From assembly GCF_029854215.1 (NCBI RefSeq), contig NZ_CP122961.1, forward strand, positions 1,984,001 through 2,048,000: a stretch of DNA of 64,000 bases, in the 5' to 3' direction. Source of the stretch: Halomonas alkaliantarctica. GTDB taxonomy: Bacteria > Pseudomonadota > Gammaproteobacteria > Pseudomonadales > Halomonadaceae. Numbering within the stretch: position 1 is the first letter of the stretch; the number at the start of each line of letters is the position of its first letter. This document shows positions 8,796-18,159 of the stretch, in pieces. Made by a program: the position numbers and the translations under genes. Below the pieces are notes generated by a model. The model did not search any database. It was not told the origin of the DNA and saw nothing but the letters and a program-made list of their open reading frames with translations.

Positions 8796-9701
8796 ATGTT
8801 CAATGCCCACTATTTTCGTACCTTTATTACGCTTGTTGAAACAGGCAGCTTCACCCGTACGGCGCAACGGTTAGAAATGACCCAGCCAGGCGTAAGCCAG
8901 CATGTGCGCAAGTTAGAAGACTATTTGAACAAAGAGCTACTAGAGCGCAAGGGGCGCGGCTTTACGTTAACCGAATCGGGGCGGCGTGCTTACGATTACG
9001 CTTTAAAGCTATTTGCTGAGCATGAGCAGTTCCGTCATGGACTTGATGATGACTCTTTGGATAGCGGTGAATGCCGCATTGCTTCGCCGGGTAGCGTTGG
9101 CTTGATGTTTTATCCGTATATATTGGGGCAGCAGCAAATGCACCCCAATTTAACGGTCAATTACAGCTTTGCGTTTAACCACGAAATCGTCAATGACCTG
9201 CTCGAAGGGCGTTATGACATTGGGATAGTCACCGAGGCGATGCGCCACCCCGAGCTTAATTGCAGCATTTGGCATGAAGAACCGCTCTGCTTGGTAGTGC
9301 CTGCTGATTTTGCGGGCAGCACACTGTCAGATTTAATGGGTATTGGTTTTCTCAATTATTACGACGGTATTAACCACGCCAATGCGCTTCTGAGGGCCAA
9401 TTATCCCGATGAGTTTCGCTCGATGACCCATTTCCGCCATCAAGGCTTTACCAATGAAGTCAGCATGGTGCTGGATGCAGTGGCCAGGGGGCTAGGCTTT
9501 ACCGTGGTGTCGCGACTGGTATTGGAAACCTCGCCCTGGCAGCGCCAGGTAAAAGCGTTGAACCTGCCCAATGCGGTCAATGAAGTGCTCTATTTGCTGC
9601 GCCGTCGCGACTCAGTGCTGCCCAAGCGCTATGAGAAGCTATTAGCCGGTTTTCACGCTCAGCGCCTGCAAGAAAAAACGCCCCTGATGCCGTCTAATTG
9701 A
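8796..9701 (+). CDS. LysR-family transcriptional regulator
   Basis: 301 residues: winged helix-turn-helix at about 1-60 (FRTFITLVETGSFTRTAQRL, then MTQPGVSQHVRKLE) and a C-terminal substrate-binding domain. I chose ATG 8796 because the family normally begins a few residues before the first helix; a GTG at 8742 would add an 18-residue extension and has no better ribosome-binding site. It is divergent from ppnN and convergent with gcvP, so no target is obvious. The gcvP terminator overlaps its last codons. Confidence 0.9.
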   Translation: MFNAHYFRTFITLVETGSFTRTAQRLEMTQPGVSQHVRKLEDYLNKELLERKGRGFTLTESGRRAYDYALKLFAEHEQFRHGLDDDSLDSGECRIASPGSVGLMFYPYILGQQQMHPNLTVNYSFAFNHEIVNDLLEGRYDIGIVTEAMRHPELNCSIWHEEPLCLVVPADFAGSTLSDLMGIGFLNYYDGINHANALLRANYPDEFRSMTHFRHQGFTNEVSMVLDAVARGLGFTVVSRLVLETSPWQRQVKALNLPNAVNEVLYLLRRRDSVLPKRYEKLLAGFHAQRLQEKTPLMPSN

Positions 9702-9719
9702 TTAGGCACCAAGGGCGTT
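9671..9719 (-). terminator. Intrinsic terminator of gcvP, overlapping the LysR 3' end
   Basis: Read leftward, AACGCCCTTGGTGCC (complement of 9705-9719) pairs with GGCATCAGGGGCGTT (complement of 9677-9691) as a 15-bp stem with two G-U pairs and a 13-base loop, followed by six Us (A-run at 9673-9678). The G-U pairs become C-A mismatches in the rightward transcript, so the signal works only leftward, about 47 bases past the gcvP stop. Confidence 0.8.
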
Positions 9720-9765
9720 CTCGTTACTTAAAGCGCTATCGCTTCATATCTTGTCAGCTTTGCCG

Positions 9766-12660
9766 TTAGTTGCGGTACTCATCGATGCTAGGGCAAGAGC
9801 AGATTAACTGACGGTCACCGAAAACGTTATCGACGCGGTTAACGGCGGGCCAGTATTTAGCAGCTTGAACTGCCGCAGTCGGGAAGGCGGCCAACTGGCG
9901 GTCATAAGGCCGCTGCCAGTCGCTATCCATCAGATCAGCTTGAGTATGTGGCGCATTGACCAGCGGATTATTATCCAGCGGCCATTCGCCGCTCTCCACT
10001 CGGGCGATCTCATCACGAATGGCAATCATCGCATCGCAGAAACGGTCGATTTCGTACAGCGACTCCGACTCGGTGGGTTCGATCATCAGCGTGCCCGGTA
10101 CAGGGAACGACATGGTTGGTGCGTGGAAACCGTAATCCATCAAGCGCTTGGCGATATCTTCCTCGCTAATCCCAGAGGCGGCTTTGAGCGGACGAATATC
10201 GATAATGCATTCGTGGGCAACGGTACCATTCTGGCCGCGGTAGAGAATCGGGAATGCCGCTTCCAGTCGCTTGGCAATGTAGTTGGCGTTTAGGATGGCA
10301 AGCTCGGTGGCTTCACGCAGACCGCGCGCGCCCATCATCTTAATATAAGCCCAGGAGATGGGGAGGATCGAGGCACTACCAAACGCTGCCGCGGATACCG
10401 CACCACTATCAGCATTGACGCCGTTGATCGGCGTTACCACATGGTTGGAAACGTAGGGTGCTAGGTGGGCTTTTACGCCAATCGGGCCCATGCCCGGGCC
10501 GCCGCCGCCGTGGGGAATACAGAACGTTTTGTGCAGGTTAAGGTGCGACACGTCGCCGCCAAAATCGCCGGGACGGGTTAGCCCTACCTGGGCGTTCATA
10601 TTGGCGCCGTCGATATACACTTGACCGCCGTTATCGTGAACGATCTCGCACGCTTCGCGCACGCTGGTTTCAAACACACCGTGTGTGGAAGGGTAGGTCA
10701 GCATAATGGCGGAGAGCTGATCGCGATGTTGCTCGGCTTTAGCACGCAAATCCGCCATGTCGATGTTGCCGTTTTGATCGCACTCGACCACGACTACTTT
10801 CATCTGCACCATGGCCGCCGAGGCAGGGTTGGTGCCGTGGGCGGAGCTGGGGATCAAGCAGATATCACGATGCCCCTCACCCTGGGCTGCCTGATAGCGG
10901 CGAATGGCCACTAAGCCTGCGTATTCACCCTGAGCGCCGGAGTTGGGCTGCATCGAGAGGTGATCGTAACCGGTGACTTCGACCAGGAAGGCTGATAGCT
11001 CATCAATCATTTGATGATAGCCAGCCACCTGGTCCCGGGGTGCGAACGGGTGCAGATGTGCAAACGATGGCCAGGAAACGGGGATCATCTCGCTGGTGGC
11101 GTTGAGCTTCATGGTACAGGAGCCGAGGGGAATCATCGCATGGGCAAGCGATAGGTCCTTATTCTCCAGACGCTTCAAGTAGCGCAGCATTTCGGTTTCG
11201 CTGCGGTAGCGACTAAAGGTAGGGTGGCTCAAGAAGTCGCTTTCGCGCTGGCAGGCAGCGGGAATGCCGGAAGCGCCGTTAGCCACCACTTGCTCGTCCA
11301 ATACCGAAACGGCAAGGCCGTGCTCATCGCCCAGTAGAACGTCAAGCAATGTGGCTACATCGTGGGCGGTGGTGGTTTCATCCAAGCTGATGCCCACATC
11401 GCCATTGGCAAAGTAGTGCAGATTAATGTCATGGGTCATGGCGCGGCCATGAATCTTACCTGCGTCGACGCCCGTCAGGCGCAGCGTATCGAACCAACTG
11501 TCATGAGCGAGCGTTATGCCTGCCTGCTTAAGACCTTCGGCAAGCAGGGTCGCCAAGCGGTGAACGCGGCCAGCAATTTTGCGCAGCCCTTCAGCACCGT
11601 GATAAGTGGCGTAAAAGCCGGCAATGTTGGCCAGGAGCGCCTGGGCAGTACAGATGTTAGAGGTCGCTTTCTCGCGGCGGATATGCTGCTCGCGGGTCTG
11701 CATGGCCATGCGCAGGGCTGTGTTACCACGGCTATCTTTGGAGACGCCGATGATACGCCCAGGTATCGAGCGCTTGAGCTTGTCGGAGGTGGCAAAAAAC
11801 GCCGCGTGAGGGCCGCCAAAGCCCATGGGTACGCCAAAGCGTTGGGAGTTGCCCACCACAATATCCGCACCGAGCTGGCCGGGTTCTTTAAGCAGCACCA
11901 AGCTCAAAAGATCGCAGGCGACGCAGGTCATGATATTGCGCTCAGCCGCGGCGCTTAATAGCGGTGCCAGGTCACGCACTTCGCCACTGGCGGAAGGGTA
12001 CTGGACAAGCGCCCCAAAGACATCATGGTTGGCCAGCTCTTCCGCAGGCCCGGTGATTAACTCAAAGCCAAAGAACTCTGCGCGGGTTTTAACCACGTCT
12101 AGCGTTTGTGGGAAAATATCGTCGGCGACGAAGAATGCGTTGGATTTACTTTTCTTATTGCCGCGCTTACACAGCGCCATGGCTTCGGCGGCGGCGGTAG
12201 CTTCATCGAGCAGCGACGCATTGGCCAACTCCATGCCGGTTAAATCCATGACCACTTGCTGGAAGTTAAGCAAGCCCTCCAGGCGGCCTTGAGAAATCTC
12301 CGGTTGGTAGGGGGTATAGGCGGTGTACCAGCCTGGGTTTTCCAACACGTTGCGCTGAATCACCGCGGGCATATGGGTGCCGTAATAGCCCTGTCCAATA
12401 TAGCTCTTAGCCACACGGTTCTGCCGTGCCAACTGGGCTAAGTACTCTAGTGCCTCTGCTTCGCTGCGCGGTTCATCAAGCGCTAGCTCGCGGCCAAGAC
12501 GAATATCGCTCGGCACGGTCTGCTCAATCAGATCTTCCATGTGCTGCATGTTGAGCGCTTTTAACATGGTGGCCACGTCATCTTGACTTGGACCATTATG
12601 ACGTTTGATAAAAGCATCGTGATCGGCCAACTCGGCCAGACGGCGTGTTTCAAGAGACAT
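9766..12660 (-). CDS. gcvP: Glycine dehydrogenase (decarboxylating), P protein of the glycine cleavage system
   Basis: PLP enzyme that decarboxylates glycine and transfers the aminomethyl group to lipoyl-GcvH. The 964-residue fused form (alpha and beta halves in one chain) has N-terminal FIKRHNGPS, the middle [13 protein letters not shown], and the PLP site LHKTF with Lys711 followed by the glycine-rich [14 protein letters not shown]. It starts at ATG 12660, about 95 bases downstream of gcvH on the same strand, so gcvH-gcvP form one unit; gcvT lies separately beyond the divergent promoter region. Confidence 0.97.
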   Translation of the reverse strand: MSLETRRLAELADHDAFIKRHNGPSQDDVATMLKALNMQHMEDLIEQTVPSDIRLGRELALDEPRSEAEALEYLAQLARQNRVAKSYIGQGYYGTHMPAVIQRNVLENPGWYTAYTPYQPEISQGRLEGLLNFQQVVMDLTGMELANASLLDEATAAAEAMALCKRGNKKSKSNAFFVADDIFPQTLDVVKTRAEFFGFELITGPAEELANHDVFGALVQYPSASGEVRDLAPLLSAAAERNIMTCVACDLLSLVLLKEPGQLGADIVVGNSQRFGVPMGFGGPHAAFFATSDKLKRSIPGRIIGVSKDSRGNTALRMAMQTREQHIRREKATSNICTAQALLANIAGFYATYHGAEGLRKIAGRVHRLATLLAEGLKQAGITLAHDSWFDTLRLTGVDAGKIHGRAMTHDINLHYFANGDVGISLDETTTAHDVATLLDVLLGDEHGLAVSVLDEQVVANGASGIPAACQRESDFLSHPTFSRYRSETEMLRYLKRLENKDLSLAHAMIPLGSCTMKLNATSEMIPVSWPSFAHLHPFAPRDQVAGYHQMIDELSAFLVEVTGYDHLSMQPNSGAQGEYAGLVAIRRYQAAQGEGHRDICLIPSSAHGTNPASAAMVQMKVVVVECDQNGNIDMADLRAKAEQHRDQLSAIMLTYPSTHGVFETSVREACEIVHDNGGQVYIDGANMNAQVGLTRPGDFGGDVSHLNLHKTFCIPHGGGGPGMGPIGVKAHLAPYVSNHVVTPINGVNADSGAVSAAAFGSASILPISWAYIKMMGARGLREATELAILNANYIAKRLEAAFPILYRGQNGTVAHECIIDIRPLKAASGISEEDIAKRLMDYGFHAPTMSFPVPGTLMIEPTESESLYEIDRFCDAMIAIRDEIARVESGEWPLDNNPLVNAPHTQADLMDSDWQRPYDRQLAAFPTAAVQAAKYWPAVNRVDNVFGDRQLICSCPSIDEYRN

Positions 12661-12755
12661 GAGGAAAATTCCGGACGTTAAGAGAGAACCGTGCAGGGCA
12701 TTAAGCTAAGAGCCCACCACAAAGGGCAGGCTCTTAATTGATTCAACTACTGCTT

Positions 12756-13145
12756 TTAGTCGTCGGCGCTTAGCGTTGCTTGATAGGCATCGGCGTCTAG
12801 CAGGCCGTCAAGTGAGTCGCTGTCTAAGCGCACTTTCATAATCCAGCCGCCTTCGTAAGGCGCTTCGTTGACTGTTTCGGGGGAGTCTTCAAGAGCTTCA
12901 TTGACTTCAATGACTTCGCCAACAACCGGCGAGTAGAGATCAGACGCGGCTTTTACCGATTCGATTACGCCAAACTCTTGCCCTTTGCTTAGCGCTGCAC
13001 CCACTTCAGGCAGTTCAACAAACACGACATCGCCGAGCGCCTGCTGGGCGTGATCGGTAATACCCACGGTCACAGTGCCGTCTTGATTATCCAGCACCCA
13101 CTCGTGGCTTTCCGCATAACGAAGATTGGCAGGAAGATTGCTCAT
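12756..13145 (-). CDS. gcvH: Glycine cleavage system H protein
   Basis: Lipoyl carrier that shuttles the aminomethyl intermediate between GcvP, GcvT and the lipoamide dehydrogenase. 129 residues, the normal length. The lipoylated lysine is K65 in [28 protein letters not shown] near the start and the C-terminal GGWIMKV are family signatures. First gene of the leftward gcvH-gcvP unit; its upstream region (13146-13535) is shared with the divergent symporter gene and contains an extended inverted repeat. Confidence 0.97.
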   Translation of the reverse strand: MSNLPANLRYAESHEWVLDNQDGTVTVGITDHAQQALGDVVFVELPEVGAALSKGQEFGVIESVKAASDLYSPVVGEVIEVNEALEDSPETVNEAPYEGGWIMKVRLDSDSLDGLLDADAYQATLSADD

Positions 13146-13237
13146 GGTGTTTTCCTATATGAAACAGTTTTCTGGGCCCGAGCATACTAGCGGTTGTCGT
13201 TCGCCTTGGCGACTAGTGACTGGGGCAGATCGAGCGA

Positions 13238-13304
13238 TTAAGCAAGCATGTTAACGTGTTTCCAATCGGAAACAAATTTCTTCGTTGCCTCAAAGCTTGC
13301 TTAA
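13238..13304. promoter_or_regulatory. Nested inverted repeats in the gcvH/symporter divergent region
   Basis: The gap 13146-13535 holds no gene. Within it TTAAGCAAGC (13238-13247) has an exact inverted copy GCTTGCTTAA (13295-13304), and between them TGTTTCC (13257-13263) pairs with GGAAACA (13268-13274) around a four-base loop. Further right, AGAGGA and TCCTCT (about 13345-13376) form another short stem. It could be an operator or a leader structure for either gene. The CCGAAGG and CTCTCAGGC elements of the glycine riboswitch are not visible on either strand. Confidence 0.4.
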
Positions 13305-13535
13305 CAGCAGTCTCTGTTCAGGTGCTTTTTCGCCGGATTCGTGCAGAGGAGCGGTTATGAAAAAAGCGGTATCCTCTATGCACAAGCGACATCACCCTAG
13401 ATGCTAGCTAAGTTTATGGTGTAAAACATTCAAATCGTGCGCTAACCAACAATAGCGACGTTAGGAATAGCCCGTAATCGCAGCAAGCCAATAATACACA
13501 CCAACATTGCATACCAACAAAGCGAGGAGACGAAC

Positions 13536-14942
13536 ATGGAAGCATTAACTAGCCTCTTAGGGGCGATCAACGGCGTGGTCTGGGGGCCCGTCATGTTGAT
13601 TCTGCTACTTGGTGTGGGGATTTACCTGCAGCTTGGCTTGAAACTGATGCCGATTAGAAAGCTCGGCATGGGTTTCAAGCTAATGTGGGCGGGGCGTGAT
13701 GCGAAACCTGGGGTGGGTAAAGCGGCTGCCAAAGAGGGTGACGAAGGGGAAATATCTCCTTTTGACGCCTTGATGACGGCACTCTCTGCGACCATCGGTA
13801 CCGGTAATATTGCCGGTGTCGCCACGGCCATTGCGTTAGGTGGCCCAGGTGCCGTGTTTTGGATGTGGATTACCGCTTTGGTGGGTATGGCCACTAAATT
13901 TGCCGAAGCGGTGCTGGCCGTGCGCTATCGTGAAACCGATAGCACCGGTTACCACGTGGGCGGGCCGATGTTTTACATCAAGAATGGCCTGGGTAAAAAG
14001 TGGCTATGGTTGGGCGGCCTGTTCTCATTTTTTGGTGCTGTCGCTGCCTTCGGGATTGGCAATACCGTTCAGTCCAACTCCGTTGCTGACGCCATGGACG
14101 CCACCTTCGGCGTACCGCACTGGCTTACAGGTATAGTCATTATGGTACTGGCTGGTGCGGTGATTCTGGGCGGTATCAAGCGTATTGCTAAAGTGGCGGG
14201 AAAGTTGGTGCCGATTATGGGCATTGCCTATGTAGTGGCAGGCTTGTTGGTATTGATCGTTAATGCCGGGCAGATCGGTGAAGCCTTTGGTTTGATCTTC
14301 TACTACGCCTTCAACCCCATGGCGGCCGCAGGTGGTTTCGCGGGTGCGGCCGTCATGGCGGCGATTCGTTTTGGTGTGGCACGCGGTATCTTCTCCAACG
14401 AAGCGGGTTTGGGTAGTGCGCCTATCGCCCACGCAGCGGCCAAAACCAAAAATCCAGTGCGCCAGGGCTTAATCGCCATGCTGGGTACCTTCATTGATAC
14501 CATTGTTGTGTGCACGATTACCGCGCTGGTGATTTTGACCTCAACGGTTTGGCAAGAGGGCGAAGCCGGGGCGTCGCTTACCGCGCTCTCGTTTGACGCC
14601 GCACTGCCTGGCTTTGGTAATCAGATCGTCGCCATTGCGTTAGCGATTTTTGCCTTTACGACCATCCTCGGCTGGTCATTTTACGGCGAGAAGTGCTGCC
14701 AGTTCCTGTTTGGCACGCGCTCCATTATGATCTATCGGGTGCTGTTCGTACTAGCTATCCCACTGGGCGCTATCGCTCAACTGGGCTTTATCTGGCTCAT
14801 GGCGGATACCTTCAACGCTATGATGGCGATCCCGAACCTGATTGCCTTGGCACTGCTTTCGCCGGTAGTCTTTAAGTTAACCAAGGACTATTTCGACGGC
14901 AAAGACGTATTGCCGGGTGAAGAGCTGGATCACGACCAATAA
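13536..14942 (+). CDS. Alanine/glycine:cation symporter (AGCS family)
   Basis: Inner-membrane sodium- or proton-coupled importer of glycine or alanine, 468 residues with about ten hydrophobic segments. Family signatures: FDALMTALSATIGTGNIAGV, GGPGAVFWMWITAL, the F-x-P-M-x-A-x-G-G-F-A-G segment before helix 7, and GIFSNEAGLGSAPIAHAAA. GAGGAG precedes ATG 13536. It is divergent from gcvH-gcvP and followed by gcvT, so glycine is the likely physiological substrate; that is contextual inference, and alanine cannot be excluded. A terminator separates it from gcvT. Confidence 0.9.
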   Translation: MEALTSLLGAINGVVWGPVMLILLLGVGIYLQLGLKLMPIRKLGMGFKLMWAGRDAKPGVGKAAAKEGDEGEISPFDALMTALSATIGTGNIAGVATAIALGGPGAVFWMWITALVGMATKFAEAVLAVRYRETDSTGYHVGGPMFYIKNGLGKKWLWLGGLFSFFGAVAAFGIGNTVQSNSVADAMDATFGVPHWLTGIVIMVLAGAVILGGIKRIAKVAGKLVPIMGIAYVVAGLLVLIVNAGQIGEAFGLIFYYAFNPMAAAGGFAGAAVMAAIRFGVARGIFSNEAGLGSAPIAHAAAKTKNPVRQGLIAMLGTFIDTIVVCTITALVILTSTVWQEGEAGASLTALSFDAALPGFGNQIVAIALAIFAFTTILGWSFYGEKCCQFLFGTRSIMIYRVLFVLAIPLGAIAQLGFIWLMADTFNAMMAIPNLIALALLSPVVFKLTKDYFDGKDVLPGEELDHDQ

Positions 14943-14994
14943 TACTTGCAGCGCGTTAATCAGCGCTGCAGGTGAACGTGAATAACAGTAGAGT

Positions 14995-15035
14995 CGGGAA
15001 GACACTTAATCGGTGGCTTCCCGTTCTCTTTTTGA
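14995..15035 (+). terminator. Probable intrinsic terminator after the AGCS symporter
   Basis: CGGGAAG (14995-15001) pairs with CTTCCCG (15017-15023) and is followed by TTCTCTTTTT. A second perfect 8-bp stem, TGCAGCGC/GCGCTGCA (14947-14954 and 14963-14970), lies just after the symporter stop without a U-run. Together they suggest that gcvT has at least partly separate expression. Confidence 0.6.
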
Positions 15036-15065
15036 GCGAACAATTTTTAAGTGAGGAAAGCCCCC

Positions 15066-16178
15066 ATGTCTGAATTAAAGCAAACGCCGCTGCACGCGTT
15101 GCACCTCAAGTTAGGCGCCAAGATGGTACCTTTTGCTGGATACGATATGCCGGTGCAGTATCCGTTGGGGGTCAAAAAAGAGCATGAGCATACCCGCCAA
15201 AAGTGCGGCCTGTTTGATGTTTCACATATGGGTCAGATTAGCGTGTCCGGCGACAACGTGGCTGAGGCCCTGGAAACCTTGATTCCCGCAGACTTGGTGG
15301 GCCTCGAGAAGGGCGCACAGCGTTACGGTCTTTTCACCAGTACCGAAGGCGGCATTATCGATGACCTGATGGTGGTCAACGCGGGCGATCACTTCTATTT
15401 GGTGGTCAACGCGGCCTGTAAAGATCAGGACCTGGCTCACTTAAGGCTCAATTTGTCGTCTACGCATACAATTGAACCCTTGGATCGTGGCTTACTGGCG
15501 CTGCAAGGGCCTCAGGCGCGGGATGTCATGCAGCGGCTTTGCCCTGAAGCCTGTGAGCTGGTGTTTATGCAGCATGGACGTTACACCATTGCCGGGCAGG
15601 AGGTATGGGTAAGCCGCAGCGGCTATACCGGCGAAGATGGTTTTGAGATTTCTGTCGCTGCCGATGCTTGCGAAGCCTTCGCTGAGCAGCTTCTCGCAGA
15701 GCCTGAAGTCGAGGCGATTGGCTTGGGAGCGCGGGACTCGCTGCGTTTAGAAGCCGGTTTATGCCTCTATGGCCATGATATGGATATGCAGACAACGCCT
15801 GTGGAGGCGGGTTTGATTTGGGCGATTGGCAAACCGCGTCGCCACGGCGGCGAGCGCGCCGGTGGTTTTCCGGGTGCTGACGTGATTCTTCATCAGGTCG
15901 ATGCCAAGGATCATACCCGCAAGCGTGTTGGGTTATTAGCGGAAGGCCGCGCGCCGGTACGTGAAGGGGCGCCATTAGTTGATGAGGCGGGCAATGAGGT
16001 CGGGATTGTGACCTCCGGTAGCTTTGGCCCAAGTGTCGGCAAGCCGGTGGCGATGGGTTATGTCACTCGCGAACTGGAAGCGCCGCAAAGTGCCGTGTTC
16101 GCGGTAGTTCGCGGTAAGCAGTTGCCCATGGTGGTGACCCCTATGCCGTTTGTAAAACCTGGCTACTATCGCGGCTAG
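15066..16178 (+). CDS. gcvT: Aminomethyltransferase, T protein of the glycine cleavage system
   Basis: Transfers the methylene group from aminomethyl-lipoyl-GcvH to tetrahydrofolate, releasing ammonia. 370 residues from ATG 15066, which GAGGAAAG precedes; a GTG at 15051 overlaps that site and is rejected. Signatures: MVPFAGYDMPVQY near the start, CGLFDVSHMGQ, SRSGYTGEDGFEI, GLGARDSLRLEAGLCLYG and the C-terminal domain with TSGSFGPSVG. It lies rightward of the symporter, on the opposite strand to gcvH-gcvP, an unusual but sensible split of the system around a glycine transporter. Confidence 0.95.
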   Translation: MSELKQTPLHALHLKLGAKMVPFAGYDMPVQYPLGVKKEHEHTRQKCGLFDVSHMGQISVSGDNVAEALETLIPADLVGLEKGAQRYGLFTSTEGGIIDDLMVVNAGDHFYLVVNAACKDQDLAHLRLNLSSTHTIEPLDRGLLALQGPQARDVMQRLCPEACELVFMQHGRYTIAGQEVWVSRSGYTGEDGFEISVAADACEAFAEQLLAEPEVEAIGLGARDSLRLEAGLCLYGHDMDMQTTPVEAGLIWAIGKPRRHGGERAGGFPGADVILHQVDAKDHTRKRVGLLAEGRAPVREGAPLVDEAGNEVGIVTSGSFGPSVGKPVAMGYVTRELEAPQSAVFAVVRGKQLPMVVTPMPFVKPGYYRG

Positions 16179-16192
16179 AAGCGCGTCCATCG

Positions 16193-16228
16193 AACCTCGG
16201 CCCCTGTTTAGGCAGGGGTCGAGGTTTT
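16193..16228 (+). terminator. Intrinsic terminator of gcvT
   Basis: A 14-bp stem, 16193-16206 with 16213-16226, contains one G-T pair and a six-base loop, and ends in TTTT. It sits between gcvT and the convergent LysM/LytM gene. Confidence 0.85.
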
Positions 16229-16257
16229 ATTAAGTACCGTATTCTCAAGCGAGTGTT

Positions 16258-17235
16258 TTAGCGCAGCACCTGCTTGGGGTCGATGGGTTTACCGCCTTGG
16301 CGCAGATCAAAAAGTAGATCATAGCGTTGGGTGGCACTGCTTTGACCGACCTCGCAAAGGGGATCTCCTGCGCTAACCTGCTTGCCTACCTCGACCAAAA
16401 TGCGCTCGCAAAGGGCGTAGACGGTCTGCAGGTTATTGGCATGGTGCACAATCACTACTTCACCCAGCTGACGCATTCCATCGGCAAAGCGCACCTCACC
16501 AGGAGCGACGGATTTAGCCTGGGCGCCAGCTTGAGTAGCCAGCAGCATGGGCTGCAACGTGCCACGGCTGTCCGGCCCGAAACGTCGAACCACGCGATAA
16601 TCTTCCAACGGCCAAGGCCAGCCCCTTGCTGATGAGGGGAGCGCCTGGCTGGGCGCGCTGCTGGTCGTTGTAGCGGCAGGCTTGTTAGCGCTTGAAGAAC
16701 CACTGCTGCTTGCTTGCCGTCGCGATGAGCCACCCGCGGCTGAACCGCTAAGGGGCAGGCTAACTATTTGGCCAATTCTTAAGTTAGTGGGGGAGGCGCT
16801 AGGGTTGGCGCTCTGAATGCGGCCACTGGTAGTGCCAAAATGTCGGGCGATGCTTGAAAACGTATCGCCAGGACGGATTTGATAGCGGTAGGGGCCGCCA
16901 GAAGGTGCCCGCTCCTGCTGGGTAGGAATTAATAGACGTTGGCCAATTTCCAGGCGCCGGGTATCCGCGCCAGGGTTAAAGCGCTCCAGACGTTCGAGTG
17001 GCACGTTAGCCCGGGCCGCCAGTTTGCCCAGCGTATCGCCACGCTGTACCTGAACCCAGTTACCGCTGATCTGGCTAGCGCTAGGTACTGATGCCCGCTG
17101 AGCGGATGACGACGGTGTGCTGGAACAGCCGGTTAGTAGTCCCGCTAACAGCCAGGCGGTGAGCCAGCCAATTAGTCGTGATCGGTTCGGTTGTCCAGCA
17201 TGCCATCTTTTTCCAACCAGAGTGAGTTGATCCAT
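16258..17235 (-). CDS. LysM/LytM-domain lipoprotein (NlpD/EnvC-like, catalytically degenerate)
   Basis: 325 residues. Hydrophobic segment 21-34 and lipobox L34-T35-G36-C37 mark an outer- or inner-membrane lipoprotein. Two LysM repeats (about 60-103, starting VQRGDTLGKLA, and 115-158, starting IRPGDTFSSIA) are followed by a Ser/Ala-rich linker and an M23 domain (about 215-322). The zinc ligands of active M23 peptidases are missing: the YAHL position reads YALC and the LHFEIR position reads LLFDLR. That pattern is typical of NlpD/EnvC activators of amidases in cell separation. The ATG lies 64 bases inside the acyltransferase gene; no alternative start is seen. Confidence 0.8.
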   Translation of the reverse strand: MDQLTLVGKRWHAGQPNRSRLIGWLTAWLLAGLLTGCSSTPSSSAQRASVPSASQISGNWVQVQRGDTLGKLAARANVPLERLERFNPGADTRRLEIGQRLLIPTQQERAPSGGPYRYQIRPGDTFSSIARHFGTTSGRIQSANPSASPTNLRIGQIVSLPLSGSAAGGSSRRQASSSGSSSANKPAATTTSSAPSQALPSSARGWPWPLEDYRVVRRFGPDSRGTLQPMLLATQAGAQAKSVAPGEVRFADGMRQLGEVVIVHHANNLQTVYALCERILVEVGKQVSAGDPLCEVGQSSATQRYDLLFDLRQGGKPIDPKQVLR

Positions 17236-18053
17236 GTATGGAAGCGTTCCTTATGCTGCTTTTCTTCGTGGTTATCTGACGCGTACATCCACTCAGGAAT
17301 GCTGAGTTGCCGTGCCTGCAAGGTAACCGGCGCCTCCCTGCCGCATAAAAAGCCCCAAAACGTCGGCGCAGGATTGGCATAGCTGATGGTTACATCCAGG
17401 ATACCATCCAATTGGTTGCCTAGCAGACTAAGCACTTGAGCAATACCACCCGCTTTAGGGCGCAATAAGTGGCGGTAGGGACTTTGCTGGGCGTCGCGTT
17501 TGGCAACTGAGAAGCGAGTGCCCTCGACAAAATTAAAAATCGCAATGGGCGAGAGACGTGCCTGATGACACATACGCTCAGTAGAGGCTCGATCGATGGT
17601 GGCCAGTTTAGGATTTTTAGCGACTTGCTCGCGGCTAAAGCGGCGCATAAAAGGAAACTCTAGCGCCCAAAAAGCTAACCCTACGATGGGAATCCAGATT
17701 AATTGACGCTTTAGGAAAAAGCGTGGCATGGGGATACGCCGATGCAGCGCCATCAACAGCATGAAAATATCGGTCCAGCTGCGATGATTGGAGATCACCA
17801 GCCACCACTGCTGCGGGCTCAAATTATCGGGTACGCTGGCGTGAAGCACGGGTTTAAGCCAGTGCCGCATCCACCAGAGGTTAACGCCTATCCAGTTAAG
17901 AGCAACGCCATTCAGCCCCTGCAACACTAACTGCTTAAGCCGTTGCCCTGGGGCAATGACTTTAAGTAGTGTCAGCAGAATCAGAGGTACGCCCCAGAAC
18001 AGCGTGTTGAGCGTTAGCAGCAGAGCGCTAACCAGCCCCTTTAAAATAGGCAT
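17172..18053 (-). CDS. Acyltransferase of the PlsC/YihG family
   Basis: Probable 1-acyl-glycerol-3-phosphate acyltransferase-like membrane enzyme of 293 residues. The N-terminal hydrophobic region (about 5-35) is followed by the acyltransferase motif I NHRSWTD (H90, D95, the HX4D pair) and motif III FVEGTRF, where Val replaces the usual Pro of FPEGTR. The RFFLKRQLIWIPIVG segment and overall length match E. coli YihG, which makes cis-vaccenoyl phospholipids. ATG 18053 is preceded by AAGGAAAC; a TTG at 18074 is rejected. Its end overlaps the start of the LysM/LytM gene. Confidence 0.85.
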   Translation of the reverse strand: MPILKGLVSALLLTLNTLFWGVPLILLTLLKVIAPGQRLKQLVLQGLNGVALNWIGVNLWWMRHWLKPVLHASVPDNLSPQQWWLVISNHRSWTDIFMLLMALHRRIPMPRFFLKRQLIWIPIVGLAFWALEFPFMRRFSREQVAKNPKLATIDRASTERMCHQARLSPIAIFNFVEGTRFSVAKRDAQQSPYRHLLRPKAGGIAQVLSLLGNQLDGILDVTISYANPAPTFWGFLCGREAPVTLQARQLSIPEWMYASDNHEEKQHKERFHTWINSLWLEKDGMLDNRTDHD

Positions 18054-18159
18054 ACCGCGTTTCCTTACCGTCAAACCAATAGCGTAATACTGAATGCTAA
18101 ATGATCCTAGCCACGCTGCCCAGCAGAAACCTAGAGCAATTCATTAGCTTGATGGTGTT

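Noticed and set aside
13146..13535. Glycine riboswitch upstream of gcvH or the symporter
   Set aside because: Short resemblances (TTCAGGTGC, GCAGAGG) exist, but the conserved CCGAAGG and CTCTCAGGC cores are missing in both directions.
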